From Candidatus Flexifilum affinis (GTDB lineage: Bacteria; Chloroflexota; Anaerolineae; Aggregatilineales; Phototrophicaceae): a DNA stretch of 64,000 nt. This document shows positions 25,601 to 34,626 of this stretch, one piece after another. How positions within the stretch are numbered: position 1 is the stretch's first letter; every line of letters starts with the position of its first letter. The stretch spans positions 248,001 through 312,000 of the forward strand of contig JADJPJ010000002.1 of NCBI GenBank assembly GCA_016713325.1. Reading direction: 5' to 3'. The notes below the pieces were generated by a model that saw only the letters and a list, made by a program, of their open reading frames with translations, was not told the origin of the DNA and did no database searches. Made by a program: the position numbers and the translations under genes.

Positions 25601-26402
25601 GACCCACGCCCTGATACCCGATAACCTGGCCGTCGACGTCGAAAAGTGCGCGGTCCGTCCATTCGATCCATCGCCGGCTGGAATCGGCCATGATCGTCTG
25701 GTGGACTGTGACGGCAACTGGATGCTCCACGGTCAGGCGCTGCACATGCGCGATCGCGCCCCGGCGCTCCTCTTCGGGGATGCGTTCCAGAAACACGCTC
25801 CCCAGGAGGGCCTCACGAGGCTGCCCGCTCCATTCGGCATAGGATTGGTTGACGAAAGTCAGACGAAAATCGCGGTCATACCGGCAGATCAGCTCGGTCT
25901 GGTGTTCGACAACGCTCTCGTAACCGGCTTCGCTCACCCGAAGCGCGGTTTCGATCGTACGTGCACGGCGGCGCAGTCGGCTGTATTCCAGCTCATGCCG
26001 TACCGCAGCCATGAAGTGCTCGGTGTCGCTGCTCTCGACGAAAGCGCAAACGCCGAGGCGGACGACCGCGGTGATTTCCTCTGGGCTGGAGTCGGCGCCG
26101 GCCACGACGAATCGCGTCGCGACACCCGACTGCTGGGCATCAGCAATCACGTCTGCGGGTCGAATGGATGACAGGGGCGAGAGGCTGAGGATGACGACAT
26201 CCCACGGACGGGCTGCCACGACTTTCGACGCTTCTTCCGGGGAAACTTGCACGATCTCGGCCCGAGCGGCCGCTGAAGAATGGACGAGACGCTGAATACG
26301 ATCCGCGTCAGCCTGAAAATCTGTGACGATCAGGATCAGATCAGTAAAGCGATCATCGGACGGCGATGGGTCCATTGCGGTGTCTCGTAAGAGATGCTCC
26401 AT
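22614..26402 (-). CDS. Large multi-PAS/GAF sensor histidine kinase with degenerate N-terminal receiver
   Basis: At 1262 residues this is a very large kinase. The N-terminal ~140 residues look like a receiver, but the phosphoacceptor site reads DVVILSLSPL and lacks the expected Asp. PAS/PAC (YESVVEHQTELICRYD...), a GAF domain, two more PAS domains, a second GAF and a fourth PAS follow. The transmitter then carries His1048 (SMASHEFRTPL) and a complete HATPase (N-box LVSNALKYSQEEE, G-boxes VRDQGIGIP and GTGLGMSI). No membrane helix is seen, so it is a cytosolic sensor. No response regulator gene adjoins it. Start ATG 26402 or 26375; neither has a good ribosome site. Confidence 0.85.
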   Translation of the reverse strand: MEHLLRDTAMDPSPSDDRFTDLILIVTDFQADADRIQRLVHSSAAARAEIVQVSPEEASKVVAARPWDVVILSLSPLSSIRPADVIADAQQSGVATRFVVAGADSSPEEITAVVRLGVCAFVESSDTEHFMAAVRHELEYSRLRRRARTIETALRVSEAGYESVVEHQTELICRYDRDFRLTFVNQSYAEWSGQPREALLGSVFLERIPEEERRGAIAHVQRLTVEHPVAVTVHQTIMADSSRRWIEWTDRALFDVDGQVIGYQGVGRDITDRKLAQHRLEFLHQLLKETYATPDLNAALENALALVCKTFPMEYGEIWLLDPATVSLKVAPAHYLDPSQVEMLRSFRGMSELLEFGMQQGVPALVWATGEPFWASDVQMLSTTDFIRIEAAKAAGLHGLIALPVTDGEQVIAALVFIGKQILPQRTTDDVEFLSMALQQIAPILRRQQLDETLKASEEKYRSLLESSDAAISMVDVNGRYLYLNGISAYPYGVPPEVLIGKTVYDLFPAQQADSIMRDVNRVIQSEESIVLETEVTLGHTPAWFRTSIQPIRNGKGKVYAALIYATNITEKHLATTGLAEANALLEQRVAERTAELGKVKNRLEAIFEHSGDGILLLDITEGVLQANHAFGVQTGIDPAAALGRKLSDFVESSEVEIVETVVRDSAEAHLIQQMDTRLRHANGRSFDAEISIAPVNRSLNPTTSLVCIIRDVSERKRNEQTLAEKHQETLKMQLDLKALHEVGIQLARTESLDDFYRTVVEQGLARFGYERMGLLLYDVRNDSAVGTYGTDRFGELVNESAHQVAPDELNGILQRTRDRGERFAYEENIVLYDSYEPIGVGANAAAALWDGELLGWLSVDNGVLQRPITKHQLDVLALYAMTVGSLLARKRAEQKALSLSQRLDLATQISGIGIWEYDVPNNRLLWDDRMYVLFDLVRSGPYVAAEEMIQRVHPDDVPRVLGATAGTLATRAFDDAEFRIFTSGNEIRYLKAMGLSLYDANGVPTRMIGVNWDITPLKQSEVSLRKALEKERELGELKSRFVSMASHEFRTPLATILSTTENLVRYRQRMDEAQIAERLSRIQQQVMHMTGIMEDVLHLARAQAGRIEFRPGRGDMDALCRDILDEFSSQEPNHGRILYTCDPLPLNVLFDARLMRQVISNLVSNALKYSQEEEAVHVHLGIREEQLVLTVRDQGIGIPEGDIRHLFEPFHRAANVGTLSGTGLGMSITKQAVDMHGGTITLETAVGQGTTVTVAFPMTVD

Positions 26403-26558
26403 GCTTCAGTTGTCTGGCGCGTGCACAACCCCGACCACCAGAAGTGTAACACGGATAAAAAGGCAAAAACATTTACTCCCGTTTTTCGTTAATTGCTCTA
26501 TGGCCAAGTTGCATGGGCTCTGACAAACGATTCTCTAAGCGTATTGACCCTCAGAGAC

Positions 26559-28469
26559 TCAGCGTGTGAATCGCGCTTCCAGCATGCGATCGGCGTCCAG
26601 CGTGAGCGTCACCGGCTCCCCGTCAATGCCGTCAGGCAAAGTCGAAGCGACAATGAACCCCAGAGGCGGAATCACCTCCACCTGGAGAACCAGCGGCATG
26701 GAACCGGGCTGTCGTCGCGCCAGCAGCCGATAGAGCCAAGCGCCGTCCGCCTGCTGGTGCAGGACCGCGGCAGGCAAGCGGGTGGTGAGGGTCACAGTCC
26801 GGCGTTCGCCCGCTGGCAGGATCGACATCGATCCGTAGACGGGAAAGCCGGCTTCCATCCAGGCATCCACCTGCGGCGGCTGAGCCGTCGGATTGAAGAT
26901 CAGCCATTCCGCCGGGAGCGCCTGGGCAGTGAATTCGTCCAGCGTCGTCCCCGGCGTGAGCACCACCCGCAGATAGTTCCAGTAGCAGCCGGTCATGCGA
27001 TCTTCATACGTGATGGTGGGCAGGGCCTGAGCGCTGTCCTCGCCCGCCTCGCCGAACCAGTTGCGATGCACCCGTTCGCACGAGACGCCCGTCTCGCTGG
27101 TATTGTGGTAGGTGATCTCCAGTGACGCCGTCGGCGCTGCCGGATTCGTGAGGTCGACGCGGTAGCGGGCCGACCGCTCGACGCTCGGGCTGACCTTGTT
27201 GTAGCCCAGGTTGGTATCGACGATCATCAGCGTGTCGCCCTCGAACGGATCGAGCGCGCCATCCCAACCGAGATCGGCGAAGCGCGCCTGGATGCCTTCG
27301 TCGGCGGCGTACAGCAGCAGGTCGCCCCGCGCCAGCATGGCCTCCAGCGCCAGACCGAGTCGCGCCGCATCCAGCGGGTCGAGCGCGGCGCCGATGGCCG
27401 AGGCCAGTTCGGCGGCGCTCTCCAGTAGGAAATCCTTTCGGCCGGCGACATCCGAATTGAACTGAGCGGCGTCGGCGTTCCAGGCGGTCCTCACGCGATT
27501 CAGACTGTTCTCCGGCGTCAGCGTCTCGCCGTTAATGACCACCGGCGGCAGGAAACGGGTCAGCGTCTCCAGCGCCGTCAGATTGACGGTGATGATCCCG
27601 CTCACGGCCGCGCCGCGCTGGTCGATCTGGTAGAGCTGAATCGTCTGCCGGGCGGCAGTTGGGTAGTCCGGCGACCAGTTGGCATCGCGGAACAGCCAGC
27701 GGCTCAGCGCCATGTAGCGGCGCATCGGTTCTGGCGGCTGCGGGTGATAGTAGAGCAGCTCCGGGTCGTCCACGTCATAGCTGTTGAAAAGCCGCCAGCG
27801 CAGGACGCCGTTTTCGACTTCGAGCGCCAGCAGCGCCGTGGTATAGCCGCCGGTGGCACGCAGTTCGTCGCTGTTGTTCAGCAGAATCAGCCAGCGCGAC
27901 CCGTCCGCCAGCATGGCCGGCAGCGGCAGTGCGGCGGCCACCTGCGCCGCGAATAATCCGCCCCGTCCGGCGTCGTAGAGGCGCTGGGCACGGGGACTCA
28001 ACTGCGGGCAGGGCGGCTGCGCCATCAGCGCGCGGATCGCCGGCAGGGCGGCGTCAATGCGCTCCGCATCCCAACGATCGCGCAAATCGCGCACGTCGAT
28101 CTCCTGGATGCTGCTCGTCTCCGCCAGCCGCAGGCCGGTCTCGGTCAATGGAGCCAGGGCCTCTCCCAGCGGCGCCGCGGCACCCGCGGCGGCCGTCAGC
28201 CAGGCGGCGGCGCAGCCATCCCCGCCCGCCAGCCCGGCAGCCGCGGCGATCGGGCCGATTTCAGCGGCGGCGCGACCGATCCCGGCGCTGACCCGGCGCA
28301 CCGCATCTGGCAGGCGCTCCGGTGCGACCGGGGCGCCTGCCAGTTCGTCGAGCAGCGCCTGCGAAGCGCTGTACAATTCCCATCCGGCGAGCGCGGTGGT
28401 GACGATTTTCACCGCGACCAGCACGGCGATCAGCAGGACGACAAGGCGTATCAGACGAGATCGAGTCAT
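26559..28469 (-). CDS. DUF4012-family membrane-anchored protein
   Basis: This 636-residue protein has an N-terminal membrane helix (LIRLVVLLIAVLVAVKIV), an Ala-rich helical stalk and the diagnostic WLILLNNSDELRATGGY segment of DUF4012. A large β-rich extracellular region follows. The family is common in Chloroflexota and Actinobacteria near exopolysaccharide genes; its biochemical role is unknown. The ATG at 28469 was chosen because it directly precedes the membrane helix. The frame could begin at 28496, but that would overlap the divergent glycosyltransferase start. Its surroundings (three GT4 genes) suggest a role in surface polysaccharide. Confidence 0.72.
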   Translation of the reverse strand: MTRSRLIRLVVLLIAVLVAVKIVTTALAGWELYSASQALLDELAGAPVAPERLPDAVRRVSAGIGRAAAEIGPIAAAAGLAGGDGCAAAWLTAAAGAAAPLGEALAPLTETGLRLAETSSIQEIDVRDLRDRWDAERIDAALPAIRALMAQPPCPQLSPRAQRLYDAGRGGLFAAQVAAALPLPAMLADGSRWLILLNNSDELRATGGYTTALLALEVENGVLRWRLFNSYDVDDPELLYYHPQPPEPMRRYMALSRWLFRDANWSPDYPTAARQTIQLYQIDQRGAAVSGIITVNLTALETLTRFLPPVVINGETLTPENSLNRVRTAWNADAAQFNSDVAGRKDFLLESAAELASAIGAALDPLDAARLGLALEAMLARGDLLLYAADEGIQARFADLGWDGALDPFEGDTLMIVDTNLGYNKVSPSVERSARYRVDLTNPAAPTASLEITYHNTSETGVSCERVHRNWFGEAGEDSAQALPTITYEDRMTGCYWNYLRVVLTPGTTLDEFTAQALPAEWLIFNPTAQPPQVDAWMEAGFPVYGSMSILPAGERRTVTLTTRLPAAVLHQQADGAWLYRLLARRQPGSMPLVLQVEVIPPLGFIVASTLPDGIDGEPVTLTLDADRMLEARFTR

Positions 28470-28495
28470 GGTCACCGAGGAATGGTTCGGACACA

Positions 28496-29773
28496 ATGGG
28501 GCACCAGTCTAAGCCCAAGGCGGAACGTGGTCAACCGGAGGGGCTGCGTCTGGCCTTCGTTTACCCGGCGCTGATCGAACGCGGCGGGGCCGAAAATGCG
28601 CTGGTCGATGCCCTGGCGGCGCTGGCGGCGCGCGGGCACCACATCAGCCTGTTCACCGCGGCCGTGGACGCCGAACGCTATGTGCTTCCTCCCGGCGTGC
28701 ACCTCCACCTCCTGGGCGGTCGCGGCTTCATGACCGGGCTGGGCGGCACGCTGCGGTACATCGCGGCGCTGTCGCGCATGCTCCGCGGCCACGACCTGGC
28801 TATCCCCGTCAACTTCCCGGCCCATGTCTGGACGCTGCTCGGCTGGCATGGCGTGCCGTCGGTCTGGTGGTGCATGGAGCCGAAGCGCAACCTCTATCCG
28901 CAGGTGATGTACGCCGAAGCACCGGGCTTCATGCCGCATCAGTACCGCACCCGCGCCGATTATCGTGGCCTCTCCAGTCTGCTGACTCTCCTGCTGCGCG
29001 ACCCGCACGTTCTGCTGCCTTATGGGATCCGGGCGGCCTTGCAGCGTCTGCTCGACCGTGCCGCCGTTCGCCGTACAGCCGCCATACTGGCCATCAGCCC
29101 GTATGTGGCCGGCAAGATCGAGACGGTCTACCGCCGCCCATCGACCGTGATCTGGACAGGCGTGCCCTTGCCGCCAGACGGGGCGATGGCTGGAGCGCTC
29201 GCGGCTGAGTGGCTGATCGTCGTCCCGACCCGGCTGGAGCCGATCAAGAATGCGGGCGTGGTGCTGGAGTCGGTAGCACGCTGCGGGGCCGCTCTGGACG
29301 GCTGGACCGTCGCCATTGTCGGGACCGGCAGCGAGTTGGAGGCGCTTCAGGCGCGCTGCGTAGGCCTGGGCGTGGTCAGTCGCGTCGCCTTCACCGGTTT
29401 CGTCTCCGCCGCCGACCGCGACCGGCTCTTGCAGCGCTGTGCCTTCATCGTCTACCCGTCGCTGGCCGAGCCGTTCGGCCTGCCGGTGGCTGAGGCGGCA
29501 GCTCTGGGGCGCACCGCCATTGCCGATCGTCACGGCGGCCCGGCCGACCAGATCGTCGACGGCGAAACGGGTCTGCATGTCGACATGCGCGACCCCGATG
29601 CCCTGGCCGCTGCGATGACGGCCCTGGCCTCTGACACGGCGCGCGCCCGGCGCATGGGGGCGGCGGCGCGCCTGCGCTGGGCGCGGCTGTTTGCGCTCGA
29701 CCGGTGGGCCGACGGATTCGAAGCGGCGCTCTACGCGCAGCTCCGGCCGGAAACGCCGCAAGCCGTCAGGTGA
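28496..29773 (+). CDS. GT4-family glycosyltransferase
   Basis: This 425-residue GT-B enzyme has the N-terminal glycine loop IERGGAENALVDALAALA and a C-terminal nucleotide-sugar domain. The C-terminal domain contains VVPTRLEPIKN, FTGFVSAADRDRLL and the E-x7-E motif EPFGLPVAEAAALG. Such enzymes transfer a sugar from an activated donor to a lipid or glycan acceptor at the cytosolic membrane face. Donor and acceptor cannot be read from sequence. It is divergent from the DUF4012 gene, and its 3' end overlaps the convergent GT4 gene by 8 bp. Confidence 0.85.
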   Translation: MGHQSKPKAERGQPEGLRLAFVYPALIERGGAENALVDALAALAARGHHISLFTAAVDAERYVLPPGVHLHLLGGRGFMTGLGGTLRYIAALSRMLRGHDLAIPVNFPAHVWTLLGWHGVPSVWWCMEPKRNLYPQVMYAEAPGFMPHQYRTRADYRGLSSLLTLLLRDPHVLLPYGIRAALQRLLDRAAVRRTAAILAISPYVAGKIETVYRRPSTVIWTGVPLPPDGAMAGALAAEWLIVVPTRLEPIKNAGVVLESVARCGAALDGWTVAIVGTGSELEALQARCVGLGVVSRVAFTGFVSAADRDRLLQRCAFIVYPSLAEPFGLPVAEAAALGRTAIADRHGGPADQIVDGETGLHVDMRDPDALAAAMTALASDTARARRMGAAARLRWARLFALDRWADGFEAALYAQLRPETPQAVR

Positions 29774-30986
29774 GACTCGCGTAGACGCTGGTCAACTGCT
29801 CGGTCAATCGCTCCCAACTGTGGCACTGGGCGATTTCACGGCCGGCCGCCGCGTAGGCTGCGCGCAGGGCAGGGTCGCGCAGTAGCGTGATCAGCCGCTC
29901 AGCCAGCAGCGCCTCGTCATCGCCGACGATGTAGCCGTTCAGGCCATCCTGGATGACTTCGCGAATGGCCGGCGCGTCCCCGCCGATCACCGGCTTGCCC
30001 ATGGCCCACGCTTCCAGATACACGCCGCCGTAGCTTTCGCGCGACGAGGGCATGCACATCACATCGCAGGCGGCCAGGGCGGCCGTCTTGAGATCGAGAT
30101 CGACCACTCCAAGTTCAATTACCCGCTCGTCGTGCACCTGGGCGAACACTTCCTGCGATGCCGGCGTGCGCGGCCCGATGAACAGGGCATAGGCTTTGGG
30201 GTAGGCCTGCCAGACCTTGGGCATGGCCTGCAGGAGCAGGCTGAACCGCTTGTAGCGGTACTTCTGCCCAAGAAACAGGATCAGCGGCGCATCCAGGGGA
30301 ATGCCGAGCTGCGATCGCAGTCGTTCCCCCGCCGATGGCGATCGCGCTTCGCCGTCGGCCAGCAGTGCGCCAATGCCGACGATGTGCACGCGTTCGCGGA
30401 CAGCGCCCAGCCGGATCAGCTCCTCGCGCTCGTATTCCGTCTGGACGATCAGGGCGTCAGCGCGCCGGTAGAGGTCGATGTAATGCCGGTACAGCCAGCC
30501 GCGCCAGTGATGATGGTGGTTTGGCGTCATGATGAACGCGATACCCCGACGCCGCGCGTATCGCAGCGACGCCAGCGACAGCCCTTCGCGGCCGACGCGG
30601 GAATTGTGAACCAGTCGCGGCGCTGGGATCCCCAGCGCTTCGATGCCGCGCCGCATCGCTCGCTCGACAATGCCGCTGATCGGTCCCAGCGCCAGTCCCT
30701 GCATCGGCCAGTAGGCGGCAGTCGGAATGGCCAGCGCCGCCCGCTCCAACGGGGAGAACGACAGTCTGTGGAAGGGAATGCCTTCATAGACCCCGGTCAG
30801 GGCGGGAGAAGGAGCGCGGAGAGTGGTGCCGAGCAGCCAGTCGGTGCGGTGCGTATCCCAGTGTGAGATCGTCGCCACCGGCTGATCCAGGCTGACTTGC
30901 TGTGCGAAACGATGTAGAGGAAGCTGCGCACCGCCGATCGAGGGCGGATAGGCCGTGATGGTGTAAAGGATGGGAGCAAGGGTCAT
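29766..30986 (-). CDS. GT4-family glycosyltransferase
   Basis: A 406-residue GT-B enzyme. The N-terminal acceptor domain starts YTITAYPPSIGGAQLPLHRF. The donor domain has LILFLGQKYRYKRFSLLL, VIELGVVDLDLKTAALAACD and the E-x7-E motif ESYGGVYLEAWAMGKP. The ATG at 30986 overlaps the stop of the upstream GT4 gene (ATGA) and was preferred to a longer frame. The two genes are co-transcribed. Probable role in exopolysaccharide or glycolipid assembly, from context only. Confidence 0.85.
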   Translation of the reverse strand: MTLAPILYTITAYPPSIGGAQLPLHRFAQQVSLDQPVATISHWDTHRTDWLLGTTLRAPSPALTGVYEGIPFHRLSFSPLERAALAIPTAAYWPMQGLALGPISGIVERAMRRGIEALGIPAPRLVHNSRVGREGLSLASLRYARRRGIAFIMTPNHHHHWRGWLYRHYIDLYRRADALIVQTEYEREELIRLGAVRERVHIVGIGALLADGEARSPSAGERLRSQLGIPLDAPLILFLGQKYRYKRFSLLLQAMPKVWQAYPKAYALFIGPRTPASQEVFAQVHDERVIELGVVDLDLKTAALAACDVMCMPSSRESYGGVYLEAWAMGKPVIGGDAPAIREVIQDGLNGYIVGDDEALLAERLITLLRDPALRAAYAAAGREIAQCHSWERLTEQLTSVYASLT

Positions 30987-32083
30987 AAAGACTGCCAGAC
31001 CTTGACCACCTGCGCGGCAGTTGCCTCCCAGGTGTAGCACTTCGCCTGGGCCAGGCCGCGCTGGCGAAGGTCGTTGCGCAGGGTCTCCGACCCGGCGGTG
31101 CGCGAGAGAAGGTCTCCCAGGGCGTCGGCATCGCGCGCCGGGAAGCGCAGCGCGGCCTCGCCGGTGATCTCGTTCAGCACGGGCAGGTCGCTGTGGATGA
31201 CCGGTGCACCGCAGGTCATGGCCTCGACCAGCGGCAGGCCGAACCCTTCTTGCAGGGACGGCAGGACCACCATCGCCGCCAGGCTGTACAGCGCGGGCAG
31301 CAGCTCATCCGGCACATAGCCCAATGTCCGCACATCGGCTCCGGCGCGTCGGGCCGCCTCGACCTGTTCGCGTTCGGCGTTGGCGTGCGGCGTGCCGGCC
31401 AGCACGATCGGGATCCCGGCGTGTTGGCCTGCCTCGAACAGGGTGGGCAGGTTCTTGCTGGAGCGCCAGCCGCCGACATACAGCACGAAGACGTCTGGCA
31501 GATCGTAGCGTGAGCGGACCTTGGCCAACGTCTCAGGATCGCTCACCGGGGCGAAGTGGCTGTTGGCCGCGCCGTGCACGACATGGACACGCTCGGCCGG
31601 CACGCCAAATCGTTCGATGATCTGGCCGCGCATCGTCTGGCTGGTGGTCAGGATGATGGCGGCGCGTCGCGCGAACACGGGCATCATGCGCCGGGCATAA
31701 GCGCCCCAGTAAGGATCGGTCTCGTCAGGCAGGTCGAAGTAGGCCAGGTCGAAGCAGGTGATGACGATCGGTGTAGAACCAGCGGCCAGCGGGGCGAAAA
31801 AACTCAGGCTGTGCAGCACATCCGGCCTTATCCGCCGCGCTGCCCAGGAGGCTTCCACCTGCGTGAGGCGGAAGTGCTCGGCGAAGTGAGTCAGGCGCTG
31901 GGTCCGGCTCCTGGTTCCGTTGGAGTGCGTGCGCCCCGCATAGTCAGGAGGTGAGTAATGGAGCTTCAGCCCGTTGGGGTTGGCGTCCTGTGCATGCAGC
32001 AGGTGTCGCAGAAGTTCGCGGCTGAACCGTCCGATGCCGGAAGAGTTTCGGTAAGCTTCGCTGGCTTCGACAAGGATTTGCAT
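30983..32083 (-). CDS. GT4-family glycosyltransferase (mannosyltransferase-like)
   Basis: This 366-residue GT-B enzyme begins ILVEASEAYRNSSGIGRFSREL, the opening typical of WbaZ/MtfB-like mannosyltransferases. FVLYVGGWRSSKNLPTLFEA and the E-x7-E motif EGFGLPLVEAMTCGAP follow. Start ATG 32083 was chosen because it sits directly before the first β-strand; the frame extends to 32134 with no sequence support. The stop overlaps the next GT4 gene by 4 bp. Confidence 0.85.
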   Translation of the reverse strand: MQILVEASEAYRNSSGIGRFSRELLRHLLHAQDANPNGLKLHYSPPDYAGRTHSNGTRSRTQRLTHFAEHFRLTQVEASWAARRIRPDVLHSLSFFAPLAAGSTPIVITCFDLAYFDLPDETDPYWGAYARRMMPVFARRAAIILTTSQTMRGQIIERFGVPAERVHVVHGAANSHFAPVSDPETLAKVRSRYDLPDVFVLYVGGWRSSKNLPTLFEAGQHAGIPIVLAGTPHANAEREQVEAARRAGADVRTLGYVPDELLPALYSLAAMVVLPSLQEGFGLPLVEAMTCGAPVIHSDLPVLNEITGEAALRFPARDADALGDLLSRTAGSETLRNDLRQRGLAQAKCYTWEATAAQVVKVWQSL

Positions 32084-32309
32084 GGCTGGCTGAGGATTTG
32101 CCTTCCTGGACCATTGGCAACGCGCCGGAATCATACCTCACTTGCGGTTGAATAGGGAATGCCCTGGCATCCAGGATAATAGCATCACAGACACGTCATA
32201 GGTTCCATTTCTGGCTTACACGGGGAAATTGCTTTCGTAAGATGATCACACTACAATTTTCTTGAGGCGAATGCACTGGCTTTTTCATGGCCGCATCGAA
32301 GGGATAAAC

Positions 32310-33008
32310 ATGGCTGCACCATTGCGTGACAGAAGCTTGCAGTCGACCGGTCGCCCTGCCGACGGCAGGCCCACCGTCGATCGGTTTGCCGCAACAGCAT
32401 TTGCGGATGAATCCACGCGCCGGCTGAACCGATTGTGGGAGCATTTTCCGAATGGTCTGGCGCCGTACAGCCGCGCGATTTTCCTGACCTTCGCGGTGAT
32501 CGGTGGGATCGTCGTCAATCAGCATCTCCTGCGCGGCGTCTACGGTTTTCTTCAGGGATTATTTCCCGGCGGTATTATTGCCGCAGGTATCATCGGGGCG
32601 GTCAACCTCCGACGTGCTGATCGTGCGCGCCCGGCTGCCCTCTTGCTCGTGACCAGCTTGCTGCTTGCCTTGATCGCCGCCAGCATGGGGCATCTGGTCG
32701 TGGCGAGCGTTGAATCGCAGGTTTCCCAAAGCAGTGATTCCCCCATGTTTCGGATGGAGGTAACGGCCGTGCTGATCGCGCTCGATGTGGTGTATGCGCT
32801 GATTGTCGACCGTTCGCAGCGCCACATCCGCCGACATTGGAACATGCTCAGCGAGAAGGATCGACCGTCCATCGCCGATCAGGGGGGCTTCCAGGGGATG
32901 ATTGGCTGGCTGCTGGTCGTTCTCATCGTCAATGTGGTCTTGAGCAATGTCTTCTATGGAGTCCTTGCGCCGCAGCTGACCGCCGTCGCCTTCATCGGCC
33001 CGCCCTAA
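32310..33008 (+). CDS. Polytopic membrane protein, unknown function
   Basis: A 232-residue product with a hydrophilic N-terminus of about 50 residues, then four or five membrane helices (IFLTFAVIGGIVV, GGIIAAGIIGAVN, LLLVTSLLLALIAASM, VTAVLIALDVVYALIV, IGWLLVVLIVNVVLSNVFYGVL). No motif that I recognise. ATG 32310 has AAGGG 7 bp upstream. It stands between divergent glycosyltransferase genes and a convergent DUF2723-type gene. It may belong to the surface-glycan block but nothing in its sequence proves it. Confidence 0.6.
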   Translation: MAAPLRDRSLQSTGRPADGRPTVDRFAATAFADESTRRLNRLWEHFPNGLAPYSRAIFLTFAVIGGIVVNQHLLRGVYGFLQGLFPGGIIAAGIIGAVNLRRADRARPAALLLVTSLLLALIAASMGHLVVASVESQVSQSSDSPMFRMEVTAVLIALDVVYALIVDRSQRHIRRHWNMLSEKDRPSIADQGGFQGMIGWLLVVLIVNVVLSNVFYGVLAPQLTAVAFIGPP

Positions 33009-33041
33009 TCGTGAGCGCTCGGGTGATTGCTCAGCAGCGGC

Positions 33042-34532
33042 TCACGACTGGGGGACCAGCACCATCCAGCTTCCGGCGCGCTGGCTGCGGTAGCCCGGCG
33101 GTGGGAGCATCATCACGTCGCTGGCGACGGTGTAATCGACATACGCCGCCGGCAGATCGCGCAACCACGCGTCCAGCGGCAGCGTCGGCGGCGGAAGAGC
33201 GGGATACACGCGCGCCATGTTCGCCTGATACCACGTAAACTGCGCCAGATTGCGATCGACAAGGATCCAGTCTGGGCCAATCCCTTCGACGAAATGGGCA
33301 TACCACAGCGCAAAGGTTCGCTCGTCGGACCCCGCGATCACGACCGCTTTTTCGGGCAGGAGCGCTTCGGTCTCGGCGATGAAGTCGGCCACCGCGCGAT
33401 CCATGGACAGATCGACCTTCGCATAGTGCGTCAAAAGGAGCAGCGCTACTGTGGTGAGCAGCACGAACGGACGCAACGGGCGCGCCAGCCGGGCGCTGCC
33501 GATCCCCGCCAGAATTGCCAGGATGATCGTGAGTGGCAGTCGGTAAGGTCCCTCCGTCGCCTTGGCGTCGTAGATGCCGGTGAATGCGCTGATCGCGATG
33601 CACCAGATCAGCATCGCCGCCAGCGCTCGCCGGTTCCACAGGGAGCCGGATGGGTCGCGACGCTGCCACAGCGAAAGCACTCCGACCAGTGCCAGCAGCA
33701 GGCCGATCACGGCCAGGTCCTGGGGAAGTCCCACCACCCATTCGCTGATACCGCCCAACAGCCCCTGGAGGCTGATCGGTTCCAGATATGCCCGGTAAAT
33801 GCCGCTGGAGAGGTGATCCCAGAATGCCTGGAATCCCGTCTCGATGCCGCCCCAGTTGGCGAAGGGGACCTGGCCGGCGCGTACGAGCAGGTAGGCGTAG
33901 GGCCACAGGCCAAGCACGAAACTCAGGCCCATGCCAAGCCACAGGCGGGTGGGCAGCCGGTGGCCAATCAGCAGCAGCAGGCCTGGCAGCCACAGGAGCG
34001 CCGTCAGGTGATGCGTCAGAGCCAGTCCGAAGAGGTGCGCGGTCAGCAGAAAGTTCCAGGCCGGGCGGTTCGGTGCGAGCGATAGGGCCAGCAGGGCGCT
34101 GAACAGGCAGGCCATCAGCGCGTAGACCTCGATGATGATTGCCTGAGACCAGAATGAAAAGCTCAAGCCCAGGACCAGCATCGTCGTCAGGATTGGAACG
34201 GGGTCCCTTTGGCTGGAGTGCTTCGCGAGCAGCAGGTGCGTACTCAACCCGGTCAGCAGGCAGGCGACGGACGCCGTGATGAGAGAATACCAGACCAGAA
34301 GAGCCGCCAGCGGCGCGAAGGGCAGTCGGGTGATCAGCCAGCCGCCCGTCAGATACAGCCCATAGCCCGGTGGGTGAGCGATGCCCCCGTAGAATGCCAT
34401 GAGGGCAAGCTCGGCGCCGTCGCTGCCACCGTGCGACCAGGTGAGTCCGGCGGGCGCGGTCAGACGGAAGATGAGCATCAGACAGAGCCCACATGCCACG
34501 GCTGCGAAGAGAAATCTCTTGTTAAGTATCAT
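33042..34532 (-). CDS. DUF2723/TMEM260-like membrane glycosyltransferase
   Basis: This 496-residue protein has about ten membrane helices and a C-terminal soluble tail. After the first helix comes GSDGAELALMAFYGGIAHPPGYGLYLTGG (read as two blocks), which matches the D-x-GE...G..HPPGYPLY signature of DUF2723 and TMEM260-type protein O-mannosyltransferases. Such enzymes use a lipid-linked sugar on the outer membrane face. The substrate here is unknown. Thr-rich ectodomains encoded downstream would be plausible acceptors (inference). Its start is 94 bp from a divergent secreted-protein gene. Confidence 0.7.
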   Translation of the reverse strand: MILNKRFLFAAVACGLCLMLIFRLTAPAGLTWSHGGSDGAELALMAFYGGIAHPPGYGLYLTGGWLITRLPFAPLAALLVWYSLITASVACLLTGLSTHLLLAKHSSQRDPVPILTTMLVLGLSFSFWSQAIIIEVYALMACLFSALLALSLAPNRPAWNFLLTAHLFGLALTHHLTALLWLPGLLLLIGHRLPTRLWLGMGLSFVLGLWPYAYLLVRAGQVPFANWGGIETGFQAFWDHLSSGIYRAYLEPISLQGLLGGISEWVVGLPQDLAVIGLLLALVGVLSLWQRRDPSGSLWNRRALAAMLIWCIAISAFTGIYDAKATEGPYRLPLTIILAILAGIGSARLARPLRPFVLLTTVALLLLTHYAKVDLSMDRAVADFIAETEALLPEKAVVIAGSDERTFALWYAHFVEGIGPDWILVDRNLAQFTWYQANMARVYPALPPPTLPLDAWLRDLPAAYVDYTVASDVMMLPPPGYRSQRAGSWMVLVPQS

Positions 34533-34563
34533 GAAATAGACTTGACATTGCCTGCCCGGCTGA

Positions 34564-34591
34564 TTGACTTTCAGGCATTAGGCGCTAGAAT
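34564..34591 (+). promoter_or_regulatory. Sigma-70-type promoter of the 34627 gene
   Basis: TTGACT (34564-34569), a 16-bp spacer and TAGAAT (34586-34591), placing the transcript start near 34598, about 29 bp before the ATG. Confidence 0.6.
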
Positions 34592-34626
34592 CACAGTGGA
34601 CTATTGGCTATTCGCTGGAGTGAAAG

